This document shows, piece after piece, positions 1 through 7,441 of a stretch of DNA of 13,276 nucleotides. Origin of the DNA: Brachionus plicatilis (lineage: Eukaryota; Rotifera; Eurotatoria; Ploima; Brachionidae); the NCBI GenBank assembly GCA_010279815.1, contig QEOQ01000526.1, positions 388,910 through 402,185 of the forward strand, read 5' to 3'. The first letter of the stretch is position 1. Every line of letters begins with the position of its first letter. The notes under the pieces are model-generated. The model worked only from the letters and a program-made list of their open reading frames with translations. It was not told where the DNA came from and searched no databases. Both the position numbers and the translations under genes were made by a program.

Positions 1-481
1 ATCTAATGTTATTTAAAGTCAAATGCATTTTAAATAAATGGGGATTAAAATTTCGATAGAGGACTGTTTTTGAATTGTCATTCTAAGCAAAATTCAAGTA
101 CATATCTATATCGCAATTACTTCTACTACTAAATAATATTAGACAGCCTAAAAAAACCTTTTCAACGGACTCAATTAAATGCTCAAGCTTACTTCCCTCA
201 AAAAAAGCTTTCAGAACATCCAAAAAATGTGTTTATCAACTTTTTGTAAAATATTTTATTTTAATTTTGCGTGTTAAATTTTTATAAAACACAAAATTAA
301 TTTTGAAATAAATACAATTTTTTGTTACAAAAATAAAATAAAATCGAGCATATAATTATTCAATTCAAGTACAAAATTAATAAAAAAAATGCTAGTAATA
401 ATTACATTTTGAGTAAAAAAAAATATTAAGAATAAAAAAAAATTAAATTTGGGCAAATTTTTTTGAGCTTTAATAAAGGCT
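1..481. other. AT-rich stretch without a recognisable gene
   Basis: Long runs of A and T with frequent stops in all frames. No domain, RNA gene or clear repeat was seen. It lies just beyond the stop codon of the minus-strand MULE relic, so part of it may be the decayed 3' end of that element. Confidence 0.5.
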
Positions 482-800
482 TTCTTAGTCTTGAGTCGAT
501 CTTTCAGGTTTTATTTTTTTGCCGATAGCAATTGACTTGGCTGTTGTAAGAGGTTCAACTTCTTTTAAATAAATGTATTCCTTTAAATAAACTGGGCAAC
601 TACATTTACAATCAAATGGCCATCCAAAAATAAAACAAAAATAATATATTTTGCTAGCTGAAGAAAAAGCTAGCACATGATTTTTACATATTCACTATTA
701 CGAAAAGCTTTAGAAAAACCATTAGTAATAGCTAATGCAGCATCATAAACTAGAACTGAATAAAGGTAGTTTAAGGATTTTAAAGTGGACAGTTAAGGAA
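482..800 (-). pseudogene. MULE (Mutator-like) transposase relic with SWIM zinc-finger remnant
   Basis: Two blocks of a MULE-type transposase read on the minus strand. Block A (about 800 to 673) contains VYDAALAITNGFSKAF and ends KIMC. This matches the family segment around the second catalytic Asp (D-A-A-x-A-I), followed by the M-C-W-A-H motif. At the expected Trp-Ala (668-672) the sequence reads TGCTAGCT, giving a stop in one frame and a one-base shift into the next. Block B (about 625 to 485) contains CKCSCPVYLKEYI, then EVEPLTTAKSIAIGKK and KPERS. This resembles a SWIM zinc finger (CxC...CxH) followed by the usual basic GKK/RGRP tail, but the second Cys-x-His pair is missing. Intact family members have well over 100 residues between the two blocks, so an internal deletion is likely. 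I infer a dead DNA transposon. A FLYWCH-like N-terminal remnant lies in the same orientation at 4078-4376. Confidence 0.6.
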
Positions 801-1042
801 TAGAATTTTTTAATACTTTAAAACATTTTTTAGTAATTTCTTAGTTTAATTAAATGATCACTCCTGGTTGTTAATTACCTAAATAATTTGATAAATGCTC
901 ATTTGTGTTATTTTATATTAAATTAATAAATACCCAATTAGTTTATCTTATGCTATAAAATAAATAATAATATGTTCAATAGGATTTTTTTTATATACTA
1001 ATATATTTTTCTTATATGCCCGGTTAATTTGTAGCCCATTAA

Positions 1043-1110
1043 CCCGTGTAGACGAATGGTATGGTGTTAGTCATAAAAGCAGAGGATCAAAGGTTGGAAT
1101 CGGGCTGAGG
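1043..1110 (+). repeat. Degenerate tRNA-like sequence, possible SINE head
   Basis: A box A-like TAGACGAATGG (1049-1059) is followed about 33 bases later by a box B-like GGTTGGAATCG (1092-1102). The latter differs from the RNA polymerase III consensus GGTTCGANTCC mainly by G for C at positions 5 and 11. A CAT triplet lies at 1072-1074, and the surroundings (GTTAGTCATAA, then CAGAGG) resemble an elongator Met tRNA anticodon arm. The D stem can form, but the anticodon and T stems pair poorly, so this is not a working tRNA. It is also clearly less AT-rich than its surroundings. It could be a tRNA pseudogene or the head of a SINE; no SINE body could be identified. Confidence 0.4.
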
Positions 1111-1656
1111 GAGGGAATAATCGTTGATACTAAATACACTTCAGGGTAATTTTAATCCATTTTTAATAAAAAATATCTGGGAGATTTATTTTTGTGATGT
1201 ATTCTTTTTGTATCCAAGAATACAACGATTTTATAAGAAAATAATAAATTTTAAGAAAGTATAAATGTATAAACCAAGGAATTTACCAAACACTTATTGA
1301 TTATTTAACATAATAAGGAAACAAAAAGATTTATTAAAAATTTTTAAAATAATGAACTTTTATTCAAATATTTTTATCTAAAATTATTCGAAAAAAATAA
1401 TGAATCTCTGATGCATATTGAAGGCTTTAAATAAGCTTTTAAGAGTTTTTGTAATTGTTCTAAAAAAATTTCTAGATTTTCTATAAAAAGTATATATTTT
1501 TTTTCTTTTAAATTTGTCCTTGTTATTTTTTAATTTTATATTTCAATATTTATAATATCACAAGTTAAGCTTTATGACTAAAAGCGATAAAGAAAGGAAA
1601 AGATCAAGTATTCAGGCATGACTTCAAATGGTAAAATCAAAATAAATTAATTTTGA
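1111..1656. other. AT-rich stretch before the LINE fragment
   Basis: No gene recognised. The last 80 bases or so (from about 1575) may be badly decayed LINE reverse-transcriptase sequence, because an S-x-N-G-K-like run occurs near 1618-1640 where RT domains carry a similar motif just before the GVPQGS block. This is too degraded to place firmly. Bases 1657-1674 hold a short direct duplication of TTGATGTCC. Confidence 0.4.
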
Positions 1657-1674
1657 TGTCCTTGATGTCCATCT

Positions 1675-2620
1675 GGGGTGGCACAAGGAAGCGTTTTAGG
1701 TCCCATACTATTTGTGATTTTCATCTACGACATGCCAAACGTAACCCAAAGTATTTGAAAGCTCTTTGCAGATGACAGTAAACTATTAAGGGCAATTAGA
1801 AACTCAACCGACTTTGCTTTAGTCCAAAATGATTTAGACGCCCTTGTCAAATGGTCAAAAGATTGTAACATGCTTTTTAATACTGAGAAATGTAAGATAA
1901 TGTATATAGGTAACGGGAAAGGAAAAAGTAAAATAGATTTTACAAACTATACATGTGAAATAGAGGATATAAAAACTGGAATAAGACACGCGCTAAAAGA
2001 AACAACTATTGAAAATAACCTAGGAATTTTAATCTCAAACGATCTAAAAATGTGCGAGCACTCAAAAAGGCAGCTTCAAAAGCAAACTCTGTACTTGGTC
2101 AACTAAAAAGAACAATTAAAAATTGGGATGTAGCAACACTCTGTATACAACTTTTATAAGACCGCATTTAGAATATGCATCTGCAGCTTGCTCACCATAT
2201 CGTCAAAAAGATATCAAGATACTAGAACAGGTTCAAAGAAGGGCAACAAAACTTGTTTATGAATTAAGACATCTGCCATATCTCGAAAGATTACAAAAGT
2301 TTGAGCTGACAACCTTAAAAGAGAGAAGAGAAAGAGGAGACGCTATTAAATTCTTCAAATAGACACTAAAATAAACGTAATTGATTGGTACCATCCTAAT
2401 AGTATTGCACACTCTGTTTTTGCTGATGGTCCAGCAAATAATATAAGAGGCAAATAAATAGATACAGGAGACAAATTACGAAAAATTGTGACCAAAGAGA
2501 GTTCTTTTCTCGAACAGAATAGTACCGATTTGGAATAACCTACCAATTGAAACTACAAATGTAACCAATGTTAACCTGTTCAAGAACAACTACGACAAAT
2601 TTAAGAAGCATAATAAATGA
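1675..2620 (+). pseudogene. LINE reverse transcriptase, broken
   Basis: The frame opens with GVAQGSVLGPILFVIFIYDM, the classic RT motif (usually GVPQGSVLGP). An in-frame TGA follows at 1756-1758, then LFADDSKLL, whose FADD (1765-1776) is the catalytic Asp pair. The frame stays open to 2106. A shift near 2065 moves the continuation (KAASKANSVLGQLKR) to another frame, and a second shift near 2130 leads to TTFIRPHLEYASAACSPY, RRATKLVYELRHLPYLERL and LTTLKERRERGDAIKFFK, the conserved LINE C-terminal region. After a stop at about 2360, further pieces are recognisable: DWYHPN (about 2382) and IVPIWNNLPIETTN, ending at TGA 2618-2620. Several stops and frameshifts show that it cannot make an active enzyme. 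The N-terminal RT, endonuclease and ORF1 are absent. Confidence 0.85.
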
Positions 2621-2670
2621 AATTTATAGCACATCTGCCATAGAGTGGTATCTTTTGTTATCATTCTCCG

Positions 2671-2689
2671 CAGGACACTTCGGTTCCTG
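2671..2689 (+). other. LINE 3'-end stem-loop with cUUCGg tetraloop
   Basis: CAGGA (2671-2675) pairs with TCCTG (2685-2689). After one bulged C, AC (2677-2678) pairs with GT (2683-2684) around a TTCG loop. The closing C-G pair makes the extra-stable C(UUCG)G tetraloop in RNA. It lies about 50 bases after the ORF2 stop and directly before the ATT-repeat tail. That is where stringent-type LINEs (eel UnaL2 is the model) carry the hairpin that their reverse transcriptase recognises. The role is inferred from position and shape. Confidence 0.65.
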
Positions 2690-2695
2690 TTGCAG

Positions 2696-2716
2696 TTATT
2701 ATTATTATTATTATTT
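2696..2716 (+). repeat. ATT-repeat 3' tail of the LINE
   Basis: About seven ATT units directly after the 3' hairpin, ending in TTTG. Microsatellite-like tails instead of poly(A) are usual for CR1/L2-type LINEs, so this most likely marks the 3' boundary of the insertion. Confidence 0.75.
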
Positions 2717-2860
2717 GTTGATTAACCTAGCAATTTAAAATAATTTTTTATTAATTAAAAGTCTACATTAAATTTAGATGGAAAAATGATTAAAGCGATA
2801 AATTGTCAGCTATTCGTGCAATTAAACAATCTATATATTTTTAACCAACTACCCTTTTTT

Positions 2861-3366
2861 TAGTTTATTAGTAGTAGTTTTGGCTATAGATGGCTAGCCA
2901 GCGAGTTAGCTAACATGGCACAGAAAGACAGCTGATCATCTAATCAATGCCTGCTTTAAAGATGTCAGCATTGGGGGCTTCAACTAATTGATTTGGCAGC
3001 GAGTTCCATATGCTAGCAGTTCTGTTGAAAAAAAGCTGTCTCTTTGTTGGAGTCTCGAAATTCTTTTGTGATATTTGAAGCAGTAACCTCTTCCTTGGTT
3101 TTTTAAGACATTAAAAAAGTTGTTTTTTTCAACCAATTCTATTCCATGCTTGAACTTGTCAAATTGAATAAAATTAGCTCTTTATTCTCAGAACCTGAGA
3201 AGAAATTTATTTAAAGTTGGGCAACGGGATGAAACCAATTAATTATTTTAAATATTTTTTCAACTTTGAAAAATTGTATTAAGCCACCTTTAATTCGGCT
3301 ATTTTCAAGACTAATCAGTTTCAATAATCTGAGCATGTCATCTTTAATAAAGTATAAGCCTAATAA
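2861..3366 (-). mobile_element. Second decayed LINE 3' fragment, tail to tail with the first
   Basis: Read on the minus strand, LISLENSRIKGGLIQFFK and INWFHPV (about 3340 to 3220) match the LINE C-terminal pattern LxxRRxRGDLIQxFK...NWFHP. An open stretch of about 40 codons follows (for example FKHGIELVEKNNFFNVLKNQ, about 3160 to 3090). After a one-base slip in a T run come FNRTASIWNSLPNQLVEAP and DIFKAGID, ending at TAG 2942-2940. This is the very C-terminus of LINE ORF2 (compare IVPIWNNLPIE in the plus-strand copy). The catalytic RT core is absent. A stem-loop (2882-2899) and an ACT-rich tail (2861-2881) follow the stop on the minus strand. Sequence and tail differ from the first LINE, so it is a separate family or subfamily. 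Confidence 0.75.
2882..2899 (-). other. Probable 3' stem-loop of the second LINE
   Basis: On the minus strand GGCTA and TAGCC form a 5-bp stem around an 8-base loop, just before the ACTACTACTAATAAAC tail. A perfect 10-base palindrome, GTTAGCTAAC (2905-2914), lies next to it, and TGGCTAGCCA (2891-2900) is also palindromic, so alternative folds are possible. Position relative to the stop codon and tail mirrors that of the UUCG hairpin in the plus-strand LINE. Confidence 0.45.
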
Positions 3367-4077
3367 ATATGGCAGGACTTTTAAGAAGAAAATGGGTAGT
3401 TTAAAAATTTTAAATTTTTAGTATTAAACAATGAAGATTTACACTAATTTTAATTATTTATAATATTTGTTAATTTCTACTATAAAAAAACTATGCATTT
3501 TAATGTTAAATTTTAAAAATCAAACATCAAAATCTGATCAAGTAATTATTTTTAGAGTTCTAAGTCTTTGCTGAATAAAAAATTAAATTTACCTTTATTT
3601 TAATGATGAAATGAGACAGTTGGCGAATATGTAACAATGAGTTTTTCGATTAAATAAAATTTGCTTCAGCTTCGAAGAGTCTCAGATCCGGGGGATCTTT
3701 TTAAATTTAATTTTTTATTCAAGCTTCAAATTATTATTTAAAACCTTAATTCAATCATTTACTTTTTTACTTATTATATTCAAATGGCTTCAAATAAAAA
3801 TTTATCACGTATTTTAACCAAAAATCAAACTTTTTAAAAATTCTATTTATACAGCTCAACATAAATTATATTGACATTATTTGAATGGCGCTTTTATTTT
3901 TATTTTAAGCAGGAGTATTTCCATTTAGAAATTTTAATTATTAGTTTTCTTACGATAAAAATATTATTATTATTTTTAAATCTATTATAGATATGAATTC
4001 GGACTACATTCAGTCCTTGGTCTAATAAAATAGTTTGTTTAAAAAAAAAACATTTCATTTATCGAAAAAATAAAAAA
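3367..4077. other. AT-rich stretch containing one end of an inverted-repeat pair
   Basis: No gene recognised. The only GC-richer patch is 3671-3698, described as an inverted repeat partner. A small hairpin, GGACT with AGTCC around six bases, occurs near 4002-4018 and has no obvious role. Confidence 0.45.
3671..3693 (+). repeat. Left arm of an imperfect inverted-repeat pair
   Basis: TTCGAAGAGTCTCAGATCCG continues into a G run. Apart from a two-base insertion and a few mismatches it matches the reverse complement of 4612-4633. The two arms enclose about 920 bp that includes the FLYWCH-like relic. The arm also overlaps a short perfect hairpin, AGATCC-GGG-GGATCT (3684-3698). The arms could be remnants of terminal inverted repeats of a DNA transposon; no target-site duplication was identified. 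Confidence 0.4.
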
Positions 4078-4376
4078 GGAAGGAAATCTAACATCAGCTG
4101 TAAAATGTTCTATTGCTTATTTCATTTCTTTTATTAATCTGAAAATTGGTGTTCCATTCAGTTTACTTCTAAATTATCATCGGCTAGACCTACTTCTCCA
4201 TTTGAAGTTCTTAAACTTACACCTTTTCTTTTATAAAATTGCGCAATCATTTATTATTTTTTATGACCCTTAATGGCTGGATATATCAGAACTTTCTGTT
4301 TTATATCAAAACCAGTTGAAGTAATTTTATAGATTACTAGTTTCTGGTAATTAAGTACTCTTTTTAGACCAATAAG
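4078..4376 (-). pseudogene. FLYWCH-like zinc-finger relic, probable MULE N-terminal part
   Basis: One minus-strand frame reads coherently for 73 codons from 4376 to 4158, interrupted by TAA TAA at about 4256-4251. It contains LKRVLNYQKLVIYKITSTG, QKVLIYPAIKGHK, then after the stops MIAQFYKRKGVSLRTSNGEV and ADDN. The pattern (LxYxGxxYxxxxxTG..., then KGxLRTxNGEVxxADDNHxH) is that of FLYWCH zinc fingers, which in animals often form the N-terminal DNA-binding part of MULE transposases. The Trp, Cys and His ligands are mostly lost. A second piece, PIFRLIKEMK then AIEHFTADVRFPS (about 4151 to 4078), continues in another frame with one stop and may be the linker after the finger. The assignment is from motif memory and is moderate. 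Confidence 0.42.
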
Positions 4377-4611
4377 TCATGTGAAATAAAAAGCATTCTC
4401 AAAATTATTTTTAATTAAGTCGGACCTACTGATATCAAAAATAACGATCTACCATTTAATTTTATAAAAATAATCCAGTCTTTCAAATTTTTATTTTTTA
4501 AAGACTTAAAATTTATATTAAATTTATTTACTTATATTTATTTAACTTTTTTACATTTAAATTTAAATTAAAAAATTTTTAAAAGAGGACTCTTTTCCGC
4601 TCGAAACTGAG

Positions 4612-4633
4612 CCCCGGAGTCTTAGTCTTCAAA
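4612..4633 (-). repeat. Right arm of the imperfect inverted-repeat pair
   Basis: On the minus strand this reads TTTGAAGACTAAGACTCCGG and then GG, matching the plus-strand arm at 3671-3693 (shared core TTYGAAGA, CT, AGA, CCGGGG). It stands out as GC-rich within a very AT-rich background, which makes a chance match less likely. Confidence 0.4.
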
Positions 4634-4639
4634 TAAATA

Positions 4640-5340
4640 AAAAAGTATGACCGACTGGAATAAAAAAATTTTTTCAGGTATTTAACTAAAAATTCTAAGT
4701 TAAGATCACATTCTAAAATATATTTTTTTCTTGCTTTCTAACTTTCATGCCTTTTTCTATTTTCGAACTAACGTTCCTTTTTTATTTTTATAATTTTATT
4801 TTGAGGAAATAATTTTTAAATTTTTAAAAAAACACAACAACACAAAAAAAAAAAAAATTTATTTTTTATCTCTTTTTTATTTATTTTTTTTTACTTCTCC
4901 TTAAAGGAGGTTAATTCATTTCAATAAATAAATAAATATTTTAGACCCTAGTCCAGAACCAAAAGAATAAGATTAATTGTGTTAAATTAATTTTTTTATC
5001 GGAAAAAAAATAAATTTTTTACAAAAGAAAACATTCTAGTTAAGATATGGCTAGAGTCTAGAGTCTTATGATCTTGTAATAATCGTTACAAAGGGTTTAT
5101 TTTCTTTATCAATTGATTTTTTTAAGTTAGACAAATATTTGGCTTCCGAATGCAAAAAAGCCACTTAAGCAACGCTTTTAGAAATAAACAATGTTCCATG
5201 AGAAAAAGAAATTTCCTTGCGTTCAAAGAAATTTCAAACTCAAAAAACAACCCAAAGAAATCTTATATCAGTTATAAATTATTTAAAATCATAAAACTAC
5301 TTTTTAGTGTTTAAATTTTATGATTTATTGCTATTTTATT
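4640..5340. other. AT-rich region upstream of the ankyrin-repeat gene
   Basis: No gene recognised. A 38-codon open frame starting at ATG 5199 has no recognisable feature. The segment presumably holds the promoter and any 5' UTR of the gene at 5366, but no convincing core promoter element can be singled out in this base composition. Confidence 0.4.
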
Positions 5341-5343
5341 TAG
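5331..5343 (+). promoter_or_regulatory. Possible 3' splice (acceptor) site just before the ankyrin gene start
   Basis: CTATTTTATTTAG is a pyrimidine-rich acceptor-like sequence ending 22 bases before the ATG at 5366. It would fit a 5' UTR intron, a spliced-leader acceptor, or an upstream coding exon, since the reading frame is open from 5324 through the site. Such sequences are common by chance in AT-rich DNA. Confidence 0.3.
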
Positions 5344-5365
5344 ACTTTTTTCTTCGCATTTGACA

Positions 5366-6763
5366 ATGATAACTCAGTTAAATAAGCATTTAAATGACCA
5401 CTTTAATACCATGGACTTAAGACCTGGCACAACACCGAATCGCTCTAAATCGACTGGCGACCAGGCACACCAAACACTTAGACGTTCCGATTTACTTTTA
5501 AACCTTGCGTTCAATTTGAGCAAGGGACACTTTAACTTTGTGAGCGAACTTCTTAAAAGTAAACTTGGCAAACAAAGTACCATTGATGTAAATGTAGATG
5601 AGACCGTGAAATATGAACATTTAAAATTTGAGACAAACAATGTGAGCAAAAAATTTTTGCTCGGCAAAAACCCCTTAATTTTGTGCAATTATTTGAGAGA
5701 AAACGACTGGGCTCTCAGCATCAGTCAATTACTGGTACAGAATGGTGCCAATATAAGCCAAAGGGATCACTGTAATGGCTGTAGTTCACTCCACTATGCT
5801 TGTGCTTTGCTCAAAGCTGAAATAATTGAGTTTTTGCTTAGAAATATCAACCAAAATCCCAATTATTTAATAGACAACAATGGAAACTCTCCAATTTTCT
5901 ATCTTGTAGCATCTTATGGATCCTTAGATCACGAAAAATTAATTTTGTTAGAAGAAAAAATTCTAAGTGTACTCAAAATCTATTTCAACTACTTGAAGCA
6001 TTACAATCTTAAAATTAATATTCGGAATCGGAATGGTCTAAGTTTTTATGGGTTGTGGGAGTTTTTCACCATAAATAATAAATTTCTACTAGAAAATAGT
6101 GTTTTTAAGTACACTTTGAAAACTATTTTGGAAGAAAACCCGGCTTTGAGGAAATCAGGTAGATTTAAAAGTCTTATTGATTTAAAACCTGAAACAGATT
6201 ATTACACTTTGAGTAGTAAGACTAGCATAGAGATATTTTTGAAGCGTAATTTTTTAATTGACTTCAAGAATTTTAAATTTGTTCATCACTCAGCAAAAAT
6301 TGACAATTATTTAATGCTGGTTTTTTTGGACAAAGTTACGCCAAATAATTTGCCCATTCATTTTTGCTTGATTCGAGATGAAAGTGGACCGGATAGATAT
6401 GTTGAAATATACCGGAAAAATATTCACATTCCACTTAGCCATGATCAACATTATTTCAAATCATCTAATGAAAAAAAAAATTTTATACAAAATGATTTAA
6501 ATTGGAGACATAAATTTAATCAATTGTTCAATTCACTGGAAATAAAAAACTCGGAATCGTATCGAGCTAGCGCAAAATGTGCGATTGAAGCGCCCAAAAT
6601 TGAACAGAGTATCCGTATTAGTCCTCACCATTCTTGTCATCTCCATCAACACGCAAATCAAAGTAATCACAGTCAACATGCTCATGAAGCATCTCATATT
6701 AATCATAAACCAGATGTGGTAAATACTAAAAAGCATAAATTCCATTCTTTAAATCGAAAATAA
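5366..6763 (+). CDS. Ankyrin-repeat protein with His-rich C-terminus
   Basis: A single uninterrupted frame of 465 codons. ATG 5366 is the first in-frame ATG after the TGA at 5321 (MITQLNKHLN). After a polar N-terminus of about 37 residues come ankyrin-like helix pairs: a weak one at about 39-68 (DLLLNLAFNLSKGHFNFVSE), then 99-137 (NPLILCNYLRENDWALSISQ, with NGANISQRD), 139-170 (CSSLHYACALLKAEIIEFLL) and 172-224 (NSPIFYLVASYG, with KINIRNRNG). The LHYACA and NGANI signatures are typical ankyrin elements. Residues about 240-395 look globular but match no domain I recognise. The last 47 residues hold 12 His, giving a possible metal-binding or low-complexity tail. No signal peptide or membrane segment is seen, so it is probably an intracellular scaffold. 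The specific family is unknown. Codon use and length argue for a real gene, unlike the relics around it. An upstream coding exon cannot be excluded. Confidence 0.82.
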   Translation: MITQLNKHLNDHFNTMDLRPGTTPNRSKSTGDQAHQTLRRSDLLLNLAFNLSKGHFNFVSELLKSKLGKQSTIDVNVDETVKYEHLKFETNNVSKKFLLGKNPLILCNYLRENDWALSISQLLVQNGANISQRDHCNGCSSLHYACALLKAEIIEFLLRNINQNPNYLIDNNGNSPIFYLVASYGSLDHEKLILLEEKILSVLKIYFNYLKHYNLKINIRNRNGLSFYGLWEFFTINNKFLLENSVFKYTLKTILEENPALRKSGRFKSLIDLKPETDYYTLSSKTSIEIFLKRNFLIDFKNFKFVHHSAKIDNYLMLVFLDKVTPNNLPIHFCLIRDESGPDRYVEIYRKNIHIPLSHDQHYFKSSNEKKNFIQNDLNWRHKFNQLFNSLEIKNSESYRASAKCAIEAPKIEQSIRISPHHSCHLHQHANQSNHSQHAHEASHINHKPDVVNTKKHKFHSLNRK

Positions 6764-6840
6764 TTTATTTATTTTTTATTTTTTTATTTCATAAAATTAA
6801 GCCTGTCTTGGCGATGTTTAAAAATCAAATTACAAATAAC

Positions 6841-6846
6841 AATAAA
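6841..6846 (+). terminator. Candidate polyadenylation signal of the ankyrin gene
   Basis: AATAAA lies 78 bases after the stop codon, a usual distance for a short 3' UTR. AATAAA is frequent in this AT-rich background, so it is only a candidate. Confidence 0.4.
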
Positions 6847-7131
6847 AAGATATTAATGACATTTGTAATGTAATTTTTGTTTCTTTTTAAAAAAGATGAA
6901 AATTTATGTACAAAGAAGTTTAAAAAAAGAACTATTGAAATCAAATTTAGCTATTTCTTGAAAATTAGTAAAATTATTCAAAACTTATTTATTCAAAAAT
7001 GTTGTTTTTTAATATGTTTTCTTTTAATAAAATAAAATAATAAAAACTAAACTATATTCATTTTTGGTAATATATTTTATTTATTTAATTTTTTTGATAA
7101 TTTTATCTGTAAACATATATTAGCTTAAACA

Positions 7132-7441
7132 TGCCGTGATAAGGGCTTAGAATGGTATCCTAACGCTAAAGATGTCCCCTTAGGTGAAAATAGAAAAAAA
7201 GGAATACCTGTTAACACGCTATTAGCTTTGTCGTATCAACCAGTGCAAACTAAGCAAGTAACAAGCATTAAAACTCAAGTTTCAGATCAAATCGAAGTTC
7301 AAAATGTTAATTCTGAGTCTGATTTAGATGAACAAGAAAATTGTTCCGATTGTTGATGCTCAAAAAAAAAAGAGGAAGACCCCTGGTTCAAAAAATAATA
7401 TATCGGCGCAAAAAAAAAATCTTAATACAATTATCTTCTAA
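7132..7441 (+). pseudogene. C-terminal tail of a MULE/SWIM transposase, broken
   Basis: From 7132 a frame of 74 codons reads CRDKGLEWYPNAKDVPLGEN, RKKGIPVNTLLALSYQP and an acidic linker (ESDLDEQENCSDC) to TGA 7354-7356. The next frame continues VPIVDAQKKKRKTPGSKNN, so a one-base shift lies near a run of ten A (7361-7370). The pattern CKHxxG...AKxVPLGxxRKRGRPxxT...LxxQ followed by an acidic linker and KKRGRPxGSKN is the end of SWIM-domain MULE transposases. The first Cys may be the last Cys-x-His pair of the SWIM finger, with its His replaced. No ATG or upstream transposase core is present (a TAA stands two codons upstream). It differs in sequence from the minus-strand relic at 482-800, so it is another element. 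Confidence 0.55.

Larger units (their letters stand above)
1657..2716 (+). mobile_element. Decayed LINE (non-LTR retrotransposon), RT C-terminal half to 3' tail
   Basis: A 5'-truncated LINE consisting of the reverse-transcriptase region from the GVPQGS motif onward, a short 3' UTR with a UUCG hairpin (2671-2689), and an ATT-repeat tail ending near 2716. Layout, C-terminal motifs and hairpin-plus-microsatellite end resemble the CR1/L2/jockey-like LINE lineages; clade assignment needs a tree. No target-site duplication is obvious. The coding part is described separately. Confidence 0.8.

Noticed and set aside
2355..2546. 63-codon minus-strand open frame
   Set aside because: The plus strand here carries recognisable LINE C-terminal pieces, so this is antisense noise.
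2697..2716. ATT repeat as an independent microsatellite
   Set aside because: Its position right after the LINE 3' hairpin makes it the element's own tail.
3684..3698. Hairpin AGATCC-GGG-GGATCT as a terminator
   Set aside because: Bacterial-type terminators do not apply to this eukaryotic DNA; it is better viewed as part of an inverted-repeat arm.
5191..5310. 38-codon plus-strand frame from ATG 5199 as a first exon of the ankyrin gene
   Set aside because: No convincing donor site links it to the acceptor at 5343, and the peptide has no recognisable feature.
5374..5688. 104-codon open frame on the minus strand
   Set aside because: It lies antisense within the ankyrin-repeat gene and shows no domain; it is a shadow of that gene's codon use.
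6533..6745. 70-codon open frame on the minus strand rich in Met, Ile and Phe
   Set aside because: It is the antisense shadow of the His-rich C-terminus of the ankyrin gene.
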